Shown: positions 47,301 through 59,900, counted from the first letter of the stretch. The stretch: 64,000 bases of DNA from Mercenaria mercenaria (GCF_021730395.1 NC_069361.1:79989001-80053000); one strand, 5' to 3'. The notes: generated by a model from the letters alone, not told the origin. A program made the numbers and translations.

Positions 47301-50300
47301 TTTTAATATTACATGGCACAAATGTTCCCCATGATGAGACAACGTGTCATACGCAAAACCCGGACCCCTAGCTCAAAGGTGAAGGGCTATTTTCCTGTCC
47401 GGTCCATAACTCTCCCATCCATGAAGAGATTTTAATATTACTTGGCACAAATGTTCCCCATGAGTAGACATGTCATGCGCAAAACCTGGACCCCTAGCTT
47501 AAAGGTCAAGGTCACAATTGGAGGTCAAAGGTCAACAAGGCTTTTTTCCTGTCCGGTCCATAACTCTCCCATCTATGAAGGGATTTTAATATTACTTTGC
47601 ACAAATGTACCTCATAATAAGACGATGTGTCATGCACAACTTTCAGACCCCTAGCTCAAAGGTCAAGGTCACACTTAGCAGTCAAATGTTAACATAGCAT
47701 GAACAGGGTCTGTTTCGTGTCCGGTCCATAACTCTGACATTCATTAAGGGATTTTAATATCACTTAGCACAAGTGTTCCCCATGATGAGACGACGTGTCA
47801 TGCGCAAATTTCGGACCCCTAGCTCAAAGGTCAAGGTCACAATTGGGGGTCAAAGGTCAACAGAGTTTTTTTCCTGTCCCGTCCATAACTCTGCCATCCA
47901 TGAAGGGATTTTAATATTACTTGGCACAAATGTGTCCCATGATGAGACGACATGTCATGCGCAACACCCAGTACCCTAGCTTAAAGGTCAAGGTCACACT
48001 GAGATCAAAGGTCAAGAGGATTTTTTTCCTGTCCGGTCTATAACTTTGTCATGCAGAGCAGGATTTAGATATCAGTTGGCACAAATATTCCCCTGGATGA
48101 GACAACATGTCATGCGCAAGAACCAGGTCCCTAGGTCTAAGGTCAAGGTCATATTTAGAGGTCAAAGGTCAAATTCAAGAGTGACTTTGTACGGAACATT
48201 TCTTCTTCATTCATGGAGGGATTTTGATGTAACTTGGACCAAATGTTCACCACCATGAGGCACCCTTGTTTTTAGAATTACGTCCCTTTGTTTTACTATA
48301 AATAGATTTTATTGTAACTTTTTTATTACTGGCGGTAGAGAAAAATCGAGACCACTTTTCTGTGGTACAGCATGCAGGTTACATCCAATTTTTAGGTGTA
48401 TTTTGACCTATCTCTACCTGGTAAAGAGTTTCTTGTGGACTTATATTATTATTTTATTTTTTTTTTTTTTTAAAGATTAATTTCCCTTTGTTGTTACTAT
48501 AAATAACTTACATGATAACATTTTTATAATCAGCCAAAAAAATTCAATATGAAAACAACTGTGGGTTTTTATATATGCACATTTTAATCCAAGAGTGTTG
48601 TTATAACATATTGTATATGTAGTACAATATTGTTTACACATCATTGACAGATATCAGTTCATTATGTTATACTGCAGTAGAGAAAATTAGGTGCCTTCCA
48701 GTAGGGGAGTTTGTATTGCATGGCAATACTTCATTCACTTGTTAAAATGGGGGATGGTTAAATTATGATTTAATAGTGTTTGTCATAATAATAAGATATA
48801 ATGATAATCAAAACTGATTTATTGAGACAACAGTTATAAGTTTTAAGAGTAATGCTTGTTTTATTTATTGTTTACAGCTATACAGGGTGTCAAGTTACCT
48901 ATATTTACCTATATTTTCCTATATTTTAGCCCTCTACCTATAATAACCTATAAAATCCTATATTTTGCCAAAATACCTATAAATACCTATAATCTGGAAA
49001 TTTTGTGGTAAGCAAGGAATACAAAGGTCATTCAAACCATTAAAAAAGAAGTAATTCTATGATAATTGAGTTTATAAATATGCTGTTACCTTTTAGGCAT
49101 TGAAATTTGTATTCCTTTAGGTGTAGCGACCCTGCCCAGCCCAGCTTTAGGAAAGCTTTAAGTAATGGAAGTTCTTTTTTCAATTGGAATATTTTCCATT
49201 TCTTAAAGCTTTCATGTATAAAAATATGAATAGGAAATGCACATGTTTTTATTTTGTTTTCAGAATAAACACGCCTTAATGTTTCATAATTAAGCCTCAT
49301 AATGCCTGCTAATAAGAGTCAGTTTCGAGATAGGTGGCTATCAGAAGTAGATGGCAATGGACATGAACTGAAATTATGGTGTGTCAGGACTTCAGTATTG
49401 TTAATCAGCTTAGTGATGAAGATATTGTCTTGGGAGAAGCACGACAGGAAATATCAAACATGAAATCATCAGCAGCTCAGCACAAAGAAATCCTTGGAAT
49501 TCGAGCATTCTTCACCTCAGTATCAAAATACTTGGTCACTCGACTTCCTTTCCAGAACAAACTTATAAAGTCATTAGGTTGCCTGACTCCAGTCAGAAGA
49601 TTTGAAAAAGACTCTGTAATTGATGCTGAAATTTTGTCCAGGGAGATGCATTTTGATGAAAATATGACTGTTAATATTGTGGATGAATGGAAGGTATACC
49701 AAACAGAAGATGATTTGAAAGAAGAAGATAGAATTGACCATTATTGGAGACAAGTGTTTGTGAAGAAGATAGTGGGCAGCTCAAGTACAGATTTTTACCC
49801 AAACTTGTCAAGAAAGCTCTGGTATTACCACATGGAAATTCAGAGGTTGAGAGAAGTTTGTCAGTGAACACTAGTGTAGTGACTAAGGACAGAGTTGCCT
49901 TGGGTGAGAAAACTGTTACTGCCATCAGAACTTTGAAGGACATAGTTAAGTTCAGTGATCCTGTAGATGAGCAACCTCACAAAATACCATTAAACAGTGA
50001 AATACTTCTGGCAGCAAAAATGGCCCATAACAAGTATAAACAGAGGATTGAGACAGAAAAAGAAGAAAGAGAGAAAAAGAAACAGGAGAGAGAGAGAAAG
50101 AAAGGCTTGAAAAGAAAAGACTGGAAGAACTTGCAACAGAAGAGAATAATAAGACCTCCTCCATGCTTTGAAAAAGAAAAAGCACTGCTTAAAAAAGAAA
50201 TGGAGATTCAGACAAGGTTGACTGTAGCAGAGGAACTGTTAAAAGATTGGAACAAAAAGCTTTCTAAAGCTGTTGAAAGTAGTGACATGAAAGGTGCTTC

Positions 50301-52245
50301 TGTAGCACAAATGATGATAGCAACAGCCACATCAAAGATAGAGGGTATAAAAAAGGAAATGGACAGGGTACGTGAAAACCAAAGGGAAGTTGAGCAGCAA
50401 AAGAGACAGTTACTGGTTAACAGACTAGATAAGTGCAGTTCTAAATCATCAAGCAAAGGAAAGAAACAAGAATCAGCCATATCAAGTTCCAAAAGCTCTG
50501 CCACTGCTTCAACAAGAACTTCAAAATCTGAACCAGACAAGCAAGCTGCCTCTTCTTCAAGTCAAGTCCTTCATCAGAAAAGCATTCATCCAAGAGAAAG
50601 AATGAAGATAAAGAAACAGATGCCAAGAAATCCAAGAAGGTCTAATGTAACAACATTATAGGATCCTGGGTCAAGGGACTCCATGTGTTATCATGTTTAC
50701 AGAGATCATAGTATTCATAAGTATGAAACTGTTGTAATTTTGTTCTGTAGATGGTTTGATTATAATTGTTTTCTTTTCCATTCATGTACAAATGCAGGCC
50801 CAACACAATATTTTATACTTGTATTAACAATGTACTGATATATGTTGTTAGCAATATGGCTTGGTTTGCCTAATTCCCTGTTAAACTGATTTGAGTACCA
50901 GTATTGGTAAAGTTTTGTATTTTGGTGAATTAATAGTTTATTATGAAAATAAGATATATGTTAAAATGTTATTTGTTTAAAATCATAAAAGTAGCCACTT
51001 TTTCTGTTCCTTTGTATTTTATGTTTAATAAAAGAGAGTGCTGGTAGGTGGTGGAGGAGGATAAAACACTTGTCTGACTTGTTTTCGTCATTATAAGCAA
51101 CCTATATAATCCTATATTTCTGGCCCCCAAATACCTATATTTCAGGATCCTACCTATATTTTTGACTCCCAAAAGCACTTGACGCCCTGGCTATATATAA
51201 AAAAAAATCAAGGCCAATTACATATTGGGTAAATATTCTGAAATATCAAAGATCTGTTCATATTATGATTTAGTTCCATTTTGAACAAAACTCCACCATA
51301 GCTTTCATACGACTTCTTGAATGAATTTCTAGCCCCTTCTTATCGTGCCAACCACAAATAGGTATCATCTTTTAAGGAGTGACACAAACTGCATCTATAG
51401 GGCATGACTGTTTTGGTAAAGTTATTGTGTGAACACATCATCTGTTATTTGAGACATGCGGGTCCTGCTAAGCTAGCCTTAGGTGGGCTATTTTGAACAA
51501 AATTGTGAATAAAAAGGCATTTTATTTCATAAATTTTATATTTTCTTCTTTAAATAGAATCAACAGGAGCAGATAGAGCAGAAAAAGAGACATAGAATGG
51601 AAATGGAACAACAGTGGAAGGAGAAAGAGAAACAGTTGGTGAAAGATGGAAAGACACCTTACTTCCTAAAGAAATGTAAGTTACATAGAGACCAGTCTCA
51701 CTACTCATTGATCAGATTGGTTGACTTTGAGCTCAGTCTTGAAATTGACTAATGGCAAAGCTGTATTTGGAGACTGGTCTTCAAACTAAAGTTTTATAAT
51801 TTTGAGATTTCATGAGAGTTTCATTTTAATCTAAACTGCTACTCTTAAGTGGGATATTCCAGTCAGCATATACAAACAGTGGAAGATTCTTATATTACGT
51901 AAAAAGCAGATGACTAAATATGGCAAGCATATTGGGAAAAGTATGTCAATAAATTACTATATGCATATAATTTATTTACTGTTGTTGGAGTTTAATAAAA
52001 AAGATAATGTTTGCTACTTACATATTTCATACTTATCGATAGATATGACTTCATGAATACCATTATTTCATACATGTTCAATTACCAATCATATTGCAGC
52101 TGAAAAGAAGAAACTAGAGCTTGCAGAGAAATACAAGGAGTTACAGAAATCAGGGAAAGTGGATCAGTACATGAGTAAGAGACTGAAAAAGAATGCACAA
52201 AAGGAGAAGAAAAAGTTACCAGGAAGACATCAGAGATTTATGTGA
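41366..52245 (+). CDS. RRP36: Ribosomal RNA processing protein 36 homologue, nine exons, long acidic N-terminus
   Basis: Rrp36 is a nucleolar factor for early pre-rRNA cleavage and 18S maturation. Exons: 41366-42538, 43145-43160, 43458-43518, 45374-45448, 45900-45966, 46272-46376, 46765-46839, 51558-51675, 52100-52245. All introns are GT/AG and phases agree: 1836 nt, 611 aa. The conserved core is about residues 392-611: MEMSAKKRVPVLR, RRDPRFDDLSGEF (466-478), YSFLNDVKSKEK, PYFLKKSEKK and a basic C-terminus. Human RRP36 has 259 aa; the extra length is exon 1, about 390 residues of Ser/Asp/Glu-rich, probably disordered sequence broken by Lys patches, with many SDxE-type casein kinase 2 sites. 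Exon 2 is only 16 nt. The ATG at 41366 (MGKFRELQN) is the first in frame. Intron 7 (4.7 kb) holds a MITE, element D1 and a hAT relic. Confidence 0.92.
42667..42876. mobile_element. MITE of the CTGCTAAATT family
   Basis: Reverse orientation relative to 28482-28691: right end TTTAGCAGGCTAAGGGTTAA, left end AAGTCTTTGCCTGCTGGCGG. The centre has the dyad GATCAGACTGCACATCCGTGC / AGTCTGATCATGGTC. It lies in RRP36 intron 1. Confidence 0.7.
44044..45200 (-). mobile_element. Helentron-like element C2
   Basis: Minus orientation: start AACAAGAGCTGTCCGTAAGA (hairpin GCTGTCC-GTAAG-ACAGC) then GCTCGACTATTCGAA near 45160-45200. The body has about four diverged units with GGGTCAAGTCCCATAACTCT and CAAATTATGCCCCCTTTTGG. 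The tail has a GACGCCGACGCCGACGCCGG tract and the hairpin AATAGTCTAGC...ATTCGAAGAATAGTCGAGCT next to a run of five A on that strand. It lies in RRP36 intron 3. Confidence 0.75.
46889..47125. mobile_element. MITE with TGAGCCGTG-type ends, copy 3
   Basis: Third copy of the family. Ends TGAGCGGCACAATAAGAAAA and, from the right, TGAGCCGCACCGTAAGAAAA. The long inner arms with GGATCCAGACCAGCCTG are preserved. It lies in RRP36 intron 7, just left of D1. Confidence 0.8.
47156..48270 (-). mobile_element. Helentron-like element D1 with DR1-type sites
   Basis: Minus orientation: it starts AACAAGGGTGCCTCATGGTG (48251-48270) and ends with the hairpin AGTCCCCGAAACTGGTTTTC/AACCAGTAGGGGACTA at 47156-47193. 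The internal tract is CCGTCATTCCGTC-type (plus strand 47210-47255). Six units of about 155 bp each have GTCCATAACTCT, TTTTAATATTAC, AAATGTTCCCCATGATGAGA and AAGGTCAAGGTCACA. AGGTCAAAGGTCA (DR1) occurs at 47522-47534 and 48159-48171, with one-base variants in other units. Confidence 0.75.
48280..48876. other. RRP36 intronic sequence between D1 and the hAT relic
   Basis: AT-rich sequence with a poly-T run near 48456-48470. Nothing else is supported. Confidence 0.4.
48883..51189 (+). mobile_element. hAT-superfamily transposon relic with CCTATA subterminal repeats
   Basis: Ends are CAGGGTGTCAAGT and, from the right, CAGGGCGTCAAGT. GCTATA flanks both sides (48877-48882 and 51190-51195). Plus-strand frames: an N-terminal piece from ATG 49302 (MPANKSQFRDRWLSEV), a middle piece 49376-49867 (FFTSVSKYLVTRLPFQNK) and a C-terminal piece 49744-50661 whose PHGNSEVERSLSV matches the hAT dimerisation region. 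They lie in three different frames and the catalytic centre is largely absent, so it is internally deleted and frameshifted. The C-terminal piece continues as a lysine/glutamate-rich coiled tail. Both ends have direct, not inverted, ACCTATAT repeats. It lies in RRP36 intron 7. Confidence 0.8.
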
Positions 52246-52371
52246 AATAGTCATTATTCAATACATCATACATTCAGTTTTGAATTTTATTTTTGTTTTT
52301 GTGTCTTAGTGCTGTTTGATGGTGAACAATATACTTGCATTAAACTGTCAGTCTGTCAGTCACAAACTTCA

Positions 52372-52760
52372 TTATAAACGCCCAAAAGGACATATTATGT
52401 GATGATGCTGGTGTCCATCCGTCCGTCTGTCAGCAATTTGGTGTCCACTCTGTAACTCTTAAACCTCTTGAAGGATTTAGAAGAAACTTGACACAAATGT
52501 TCACCACATCAAGGCAACGTGCAGAGCTCATTTTGTGATGGCTCGCTTCAAGGTCAAGGTCACACTTTGGGGTCAAAGGTCATATGAGCTTGTTTAGTGT
52601 CCGCTCTGTAACTCTTGAACTGCTTAAAGGATTTTAAAGAAACTTAGCACAAATGTTCACCACGTTAAGACGTGTAGAGTGCATGTTTCGGATGGCTTGC
52701 TTCAAGGTCAAGGTCACACTTAGAGGTCAAAGGTCATACCTTTGGGAATATATTGCTCTG
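52372..52760 (-). mobile_element. Helentron-like family D fragment (D2)
   Basis: Two units with TGTAACTCTTAAAC or TGTAACTCTTGAAC, CACAAATGTTCACCAC, TTCAAGGTCAAGGTCACACTT and GGTCAAAGGTCAT, next to CATCCGTCCGTCTGTCAGC. The AACAAG-type start is missing on the right, so the copy is incomplete. It lies 3' of RRP36. Confidence 0.6.
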
Positions 52761-52964
52761 CAGATGGTTTGAATTTTGTTAAAACACAGAGGAAAGATTT
52801 AATTTAAAATTCTAGTACTGTTCACATGCTATTATGTTTGAAACCAGTGCTTTTTGAAAAGTTAGAAGAAAGAAAAAAATATTTCTCCAGTCAAGGTTCA
52901 ACTGGTTATATTATGGCAATACTTAATGAATCTGTGGTACTGTTATTAGGCATTTGGGTCCTTC

Positions 52965-52998
52965 TAGTAGTAGTAGTAGTAGTAATAATAATAATATA
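52965..52998. repeat. Trinucleotide repeat (AGT)n-(AAT)n
   Basis: About six AGT units followed by about four AAT units. The open frame 52964-53170 on the minus strand owes its YYYYYYYYYY tail to this repeat and is not a gene. Confidence 0.9.
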
Positions 52999-52999
52999 A

Positions 53000-53964
53000 A
53001 ACAGTAGTTCTCAAACTTTGTAATTTATTTCTGGAAAAAAGAACTGTGTATTGGCAAATTTTAGACATAGCCAATAATTGTCTTAGATTGCCAAACTTAC
53101 ACTCGGCATAGGGAACCACTCTTACAGAAACACACACCACCCTTAGGCCATATTCCTTTGACTTATCCAAACATTCTGCACACTAAGTCAGTAGAGTGGA
53201 AAAGAATAGTGTTCTGGAATATTGAGAACATTTGCAGACTGTTCTAAATAAAACCTGGTGCAGACAGAACAGTCACCTCATTAATATTTACAACACTGGA
53301 AAGAATGATTTTGGATCCTATTAACTACAGATAATCTAAATAAGGCTTGATGCTCGAGCAGAACAATGCACTCTTTTATTCCTTTGACAAGAAGAATGTA
53401 ATGTGCCAGAATTAGATGTGCTGTTACAGCTGAAATTTTGATAAATTTCCTCCACCACTATGTTTACCGATATATGAATATTGCACATACAAAAATACTA
53501 AAAGCCTTTTTGTGATAAAATCCTCAGATATGTAACTATTGCAAAATCTGGTGACAAATAAATTTCCAAGTAAGAGTATTCAGGCCAAAACTCTTCTTAA
53601 AATACTGACATGTTTGTTATAACTGGTTTAGAAACAGTATACTTCTATCATTAAGATTTTCAAAATGCACAACCATATAACCATTAGCACGTGAAATGTT
53701 TTGAAAAGCCAATCCTATGTTCTGTAATTTGAGCTGAAGTAATATTTTGAACAATGGCTAATGTCTTACTGTTTTTACAACTTTGTGTTCGGGTTGACAG
53801 TTTTATACAAACATCTAGAGATGGATACCTATGCCATATCAGAGTCCATAGTCACAGAGTTGGTCAAAAAATTAATCATCTCCCTTTTGAAAATATTGCC
53901 ATTTGTGAAAATTCTAAATTTGTATGACATACCGGTAACTCATATAAATCAATATAACATAAGA
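53000..53964. other. Intergenic stretch between RRP36 and the C1q gene
   Basis: The two genes converge here, so it should hold both 3' UTRs. No other feature is supported. Confidence 0.4.
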
Positions 53965-56900
53965 TTATGAAACAGATTGTATCAAACTTCCGGAAAAGCT
54001 TGTGAGCCTATCACCCCAAATATATGCATCATTTGGACTCTGTACTCTAACTAGCATTTCATCACCAACTTTCAGTTCAGTAACTATAGTAACAGAGCCC
54101 TGTTGTCTGCTAGCAGCAAACACACCAGCCAAAGGAACACCATTCTTCACAATATTTAATGAAATTTCTCCTTTGGTCATCACAGAAGCTGAAAACATAT
54201 ATATTCCTGGAGTTGGTGCAATAAACAATCCAGTAGATTGGTGGTATCCTCCGCCTACATTGAGTTTCACAGAGTCGAAGACAATAACTTGACCAACTGT
54301 TAGATGAGATACTGCATAAGGCCAGCCTGTATTTGTGTCTATTGTGGCATGGAACGCTACAGTACCAGTACTGTAAGTGCCTGTTCGAAAAAATAAATCA
54401 GTTTATATTAGAGCTATCACTAGCATATTTTTTCTAAAATCAGTTTTGGGACTTTTTTTGTCTTTGCGCTATAACTTCCAAAGGCAAGTGCCTATTTTCA
54501 AAAGACCGCTTAAATGTAACTACATCAATATGGCATGTCATATGAAAGACCTAACTTTATACTTTAAAGATAAAGGTAACACTTCTAGTTAACAGGTTTG
54601 TTTCTTGTCTAAAACACTGCGACTCATCAAGGCATTTAAATATTCCTTGACTAAATGTTCCCCGTAACAAAATGTCGTGGGCAAGGCCCAGACCCCTTGA
54701 AGGTCAGTATCACATTTTGAGTTAAAAGATTTAAGGTTTTCTGTGTGGTCAGTAACATTTCCATGCTTGGGTTTGATGTTTAAATAACATGGCACAAGTA
54801 TTCACCAGAACAAGAAAATGGGTCATCTGCAACACCCAGGCCATTAGCTCAAAGATTAAGGTCACACATTAAAGTCAAAGGTCTGTTTCATGTCTGCTCA
54901 TGAACTCGTCAAGGAATAATAATATTAGTTTATACTTGTACTTTCCTAAAACAAGGTTATAAGTGACACATAAAACAAATACCTCTACTTTTAAAGGTTA
55001 ATGTCTCGGAGATGTAAAAGGTTTCGCATTTTTAGCTGAATGTAATAGACGTATGGGGAGCTATTGCTACATGCCTGTCATTATCGTAGACCCCGTGTTT
55101 ACGGTTCTCAAAAAGCTCCTACATCTTTGACAAAACCAAATGAAACTTCACAACCCTTTCCCAATAATGATCTTTTTACCAAAACACTTGCTGTCATTTT
55201 GATGAAATTATAATGTACCAAAGTTCTGCACCGATTTTTACAGGGTACTAGGCCTATTTTTCATTTCCAGCTACTTTAGGTCATACATTTAAAAGATAAA
55301 ATTGCTTGATTCAAATGACTTTCAGAACATCTTAGTAGGCATACTAACAACATATTACAATATAACATTTTGATAAAAATTATTTTTTGAAATTTTAAAA
55401 GGACAAAAGTTACTTAAGGCCGGATTTTCCTGTGAATATTACAGTGCTTCCCACAAGATTTTACAGAATGATTAAAAGAGGTCTCGTATGAAGTTTACCC
55501 TGCCATCGTTGTAGACCTGTAGAATGATGAATAGCTTTTGTCTAGACCTTTACATGGAATGAATCTGAGAAAAATCTGGTTATGGATTTAGTGTATCCAA
55601 CAATAAGTAAATCACAGTGTTCCAGTTTTTCTTCAAATCGATCCATACAATATGAAGTAGTAGCATTAACAATGATAAGAAAGTAGTAATGAAAAGTAGT
55701 AATGAAACAGAAGTTTATTGACTTTAAAGACTACTCAATGTATACCATTCGCTCACCTGGATTAAGTAATGTATCTGTCAGAATACTATTCTGACTTCGC
55801 TTCACTTTTTTCCTATGTGAGGCTGAAATTTGTTGTATTTCATCACCATTATTACTTCCGAGTTTGATTTCTCCATCTGTTCTATCATTAAGAGCTTTGA
55901 TATGTTCAGTTTCTTGTTTCCCCAAGTTGATCTTGCTTCCAACCTCGTACACTCTTTCTTGAAGGTTCTTGATAAGCATCTCCTGCGCCTTTCCTAATAA
56001 TTTTATCAACGAAATGACAGAATTGGTGAAAGTGCTTTACACAGCATTCATCATCCCATTATATAGCAGTCAAAATACCTTTATTAACAATCAGGAGAAC
56101 CTTATGTCTTTAAATAGCATTCAGGATATCTTTATTCGGCATTCAAGAGAACCTTATGCCCTTAAATAGCATTCAGGATATCTTTATTTGACATTCAATA
56201 GAACCTTATGCCCTTAAATAGCATTCAGGATTCCCTTGAATTTATTCAGGATATCTTTATACAGCAGTTATGTTACCCTTACATTGCATTCACATTACAC
56301 ATATGCCTTTACATGGCATTCAGGATATCCTTACACAGCATTCAGGATACCATTACATAACATGTAGAAATAAGAGCTGTCACTATTGGTGACAAAAGCC
56401 CCCGAAGCATGCCAGTTTTCTGCACAAATTATGCCAGAATAGGTTAGGTATGAATCATTTTGTGACCTTGACCTGAGAGACCCAGGTCATAAGCACGACA
56501 CACCTTCTCAATATGGTTAACATTTATGTTAAATTATTTTCAAATCCCTTGATAGAGTTTGGCAGAGTTATAAACCAGACACGAAACAGACCATGTTAAC
56601 CTTTGACTTCTAAGTGTGACCTTGACCTTGGAGCTAGGGGTCTGGGTCTTTCATATGACACATCGTCTCATTATGGTTAACATTTAATCAAAGTTATTTC
56701 AAAATCCCTTCATGGATGGCAGAGTTATGGACCGGACACGAAACAGACCCTGTTAACCTTTGACCTCTTAGTTTGACCTTGACCTTGGAACTAGTGGTCT
56801 GGGTCTTGCATACGACACATAGCCTCATTATGGTGAACATTTATCCCAAGTTATTTCAAAGTCCCTGTATGGATGGCAGAGTTACAGCCTGGACAAGAAT

Positions 56901-59900
56901 TTGCACAGACTGACGGACAGTGCGATTTTAATATGCCCATCTTCGGGGGCATAAAAACATAGCATTCAGGATACCCTTAAAAAACAATATTAAGGATCCT
57001 CTTACATAGCAGTTAGGAACATTGTCTTCAAAGCTTTCAGTATAATTTTATTTTGGGCCAGATATAAATTGCCAGTCTGGGAAAATTGCGTGTATTGTTC
57101 ATATATAATTTTACTTATAGTTGTTGTCCGACTGGAGTAAATTTAACAACTGATGGAATTTAATCAAATATGACCTGTGACATTTTCTTGAGCATTTTCT
57201 AAATCAGTTTCAGTGAAACTATTAACTGACTCTGAAATGCCTTTAGGAATGGGTGTGCGAACCCTCAAGTATAAGGACTCAAGCTTTGAAACAGTCTGAA
57301 ACATCCTTCTATGTACCTTACTCAAGTTCTTCAACTTACACCCTTTTAGGGGCTAAAATTTAACAAGAGCTGTCGCAGGAGATAGCGCGCTCGACTATTT
57401 AGATGCTGGATAGTGAAAATTGGCACATCTGAGGAAGCTGGAGCAGTCACTGGAGTGTTTAATGACTCCAGTGGGGATGAAGGTATTGGACAATAACTTG
57501 TTTGTGTCAAAAGAATTAAGTAATAAGAGAGATAAAGATAAGTTATCAAAACATTAAGTAAGTATAATCCTAAGCAAGAAGGGGGCATAATTCATGAAAT
57601 ATTGGTGCAGGAGTGACACACCTTGTGTCATATGATGTGGGTGATGATGTGTAACAACTACTTTCAGTTTGAATTAAATCAATTTAGTAATAACTGAGAT
57701 AGAGTGAAATGCACCAAAACTTTAACCTGAAATTCTAAGTCAAAAGGGGAGATAATTCATAAAATACTGGTGCTAGAGTTACGGTCCTTGTGTTATATAA
57801 TGTGAATGATGATGCTGAACAACTACTTTAAGTTTGAATCAAATCCTCTCTGTAATAAGAGAAATATTTTAAGTTTGAATCAAATCCATTTAGTATTAAC
57901 TGAGTTAGAGCGAAACATCACCAAAAGTTTACATGAAATTCTAAGTAAAAGGGGGATAATTCATGAAATATTGGTGCAACATTTATGGCCCTTCTGCTAT
58001 ATGATGTGAGTGATGATGTGGAACAACTATTTCAAGTTTGAACTAGAAGATGCTTTTGTAGAAAAGTGCATGTCTCCCCCAATGCACAATCGTATAGGCA
58101 CGACGTCAATAGGGGACAGGAGCGAAAGTGAAAAAGACATTGACGGTTGGCTGCAATAGGGATCATCTACTTGGCATGTCCAATTATCCCACTAAGTTTC
58201 AACATTCTAAACCTAGTGGTTCTCAAGTTATGAATTGGAAACAGTTTTCAATGTTCAGGCCCCTGTGACCTTGACCTTAGATCGAGTGACCCCAAAATCA
58301 GTAAGGGTCATCTACTCTGCATGTCCAATCATCCTATTAAGTTTCAACATTCTGGATCAAGTAGTTCTCAAGTTACTGACTGGAAAGACTTTTCTATGTT
58401 CAGGCCCCTGTGACCTTGACCTTAGCTCAAGTGACCCAAAAAATGATAAGGGTCATCTACACTTTAAGTCCCATCAATCTATGAAGTTTGAAGGTTCTAA
58501 GTCAAATGGTTCTCAAGTTACTGACTGGAAATGGATTTCCATGTTCTGTCTACTGCAACCTTGACGTTTAATAAGAGTGACCCTAAAATCAATAGGGAGT
58601 CATCTACTCTGCATGTCCAATAATCCTATGAAGTTGCAACATTCTGGGTCAAATGGTTTTCAAGTTACTGACTGGAAATGGTTTTCCATGTTACGGCCCC
58701 TGTGACCTTGAACTTTAATACAGTGACCCCAAAATCAAAAGGGATAATCTACTCTACATGTCCAATCATCTTATGAAGTTTCAACATTCTGGGTCAAGTG
58801 GTTCTCAAGTTATTGATTGGAAATGGTTTTCCATGTTCAGGCCCCTGTGACCTTGACCTTTAACAGAGTGGCCCCAAAATCTATAGGGGTCATCTACTCT
58901 GCATGATCAATCATCCTATGAAGTTTCAACATTCTGGGTCGAAGTGGTTCTAAAGTTATTGATCGGAAATGGTTTTCCATGTTCAGGCCCCTGTGACCTT
59001 GACCTTTGATGGAGTGACCCCAAAAACAATAGGGGTCGTCTACTCCATAAGCCCTGCCATCCTATGAAGTTTGAAGGTTCTAGGTCAAATAGTTCTTCAG
59101 TTATTGATCGGAAATGAAGTGTGACGGAAGACGGACAGGGCAAAAACAATATGTCTCCCCCAGTGGGGAGAGACAAAATAAAATCCATTTAGTACTAACA
59201 GAGATAGAGTGAAAGTGCACCAAAACTTTAACCTGAAATTCTAAGTAAAAAAGGAGGCATAATTCATGGAAAATTGGTTCCAGAGTTATGGACCTTGTGT
59301 CATATGATGTGAAACAACTATTTTAAATATGAATCAAATCCAGTTAGTAATAACTGAGATAGAGTGAAAGTGCACCAAAACTTTAACCTGAAATTTTAAG
59401 TCAAAAGGGGAGATAATTCATGAAATATTGGTGCAGGAGTTATGGCCCTTGTGCCATTTGATGTGGGTGATCATGAGTAATAACTACTTCAAGTTTGAAA
59501 CAAATCCATCAAGTAATTACAGAGATAAAGAGAAAGTGCATCAAAACTTTAACCAAAGTGCGGATGCTGAAGGACGCCTTCGCCGGGTCGAGTTGAACAG
59601 CTCTCCATACGGGGATATCATCTTATCTTTTCCCTAGGGAACAGTTCAGCTACACATGGGCATATTGACATTTATTTAATAATACTATTTTGACTTTATA
59701 GTGTATGAGCGAGTTTTATAATATCTTTGAAAATATTGCAGTAATATCAAAAGTTGTCAAGAAAAATGATCTAATGTGACTGCCTAAGTAAGGCAGGTGT
59801 TTCCCAAATCTTTAGACAGCATGGATAAAAACCTCCCTAGCACTCAAAATAGGGAAATGGTAGAAGCGTAATGGCAACATTAAATTAGGTTCATCTGTCC

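Noticed and set aside
49744-50661. 305-codon frame as a host gene inside RRP36 intron 7
   Set aside because: It lies within terminal repeats and flanking duplications of a hAT element and carries the hAT dimerisation motif; the preceding parts are in other frames.
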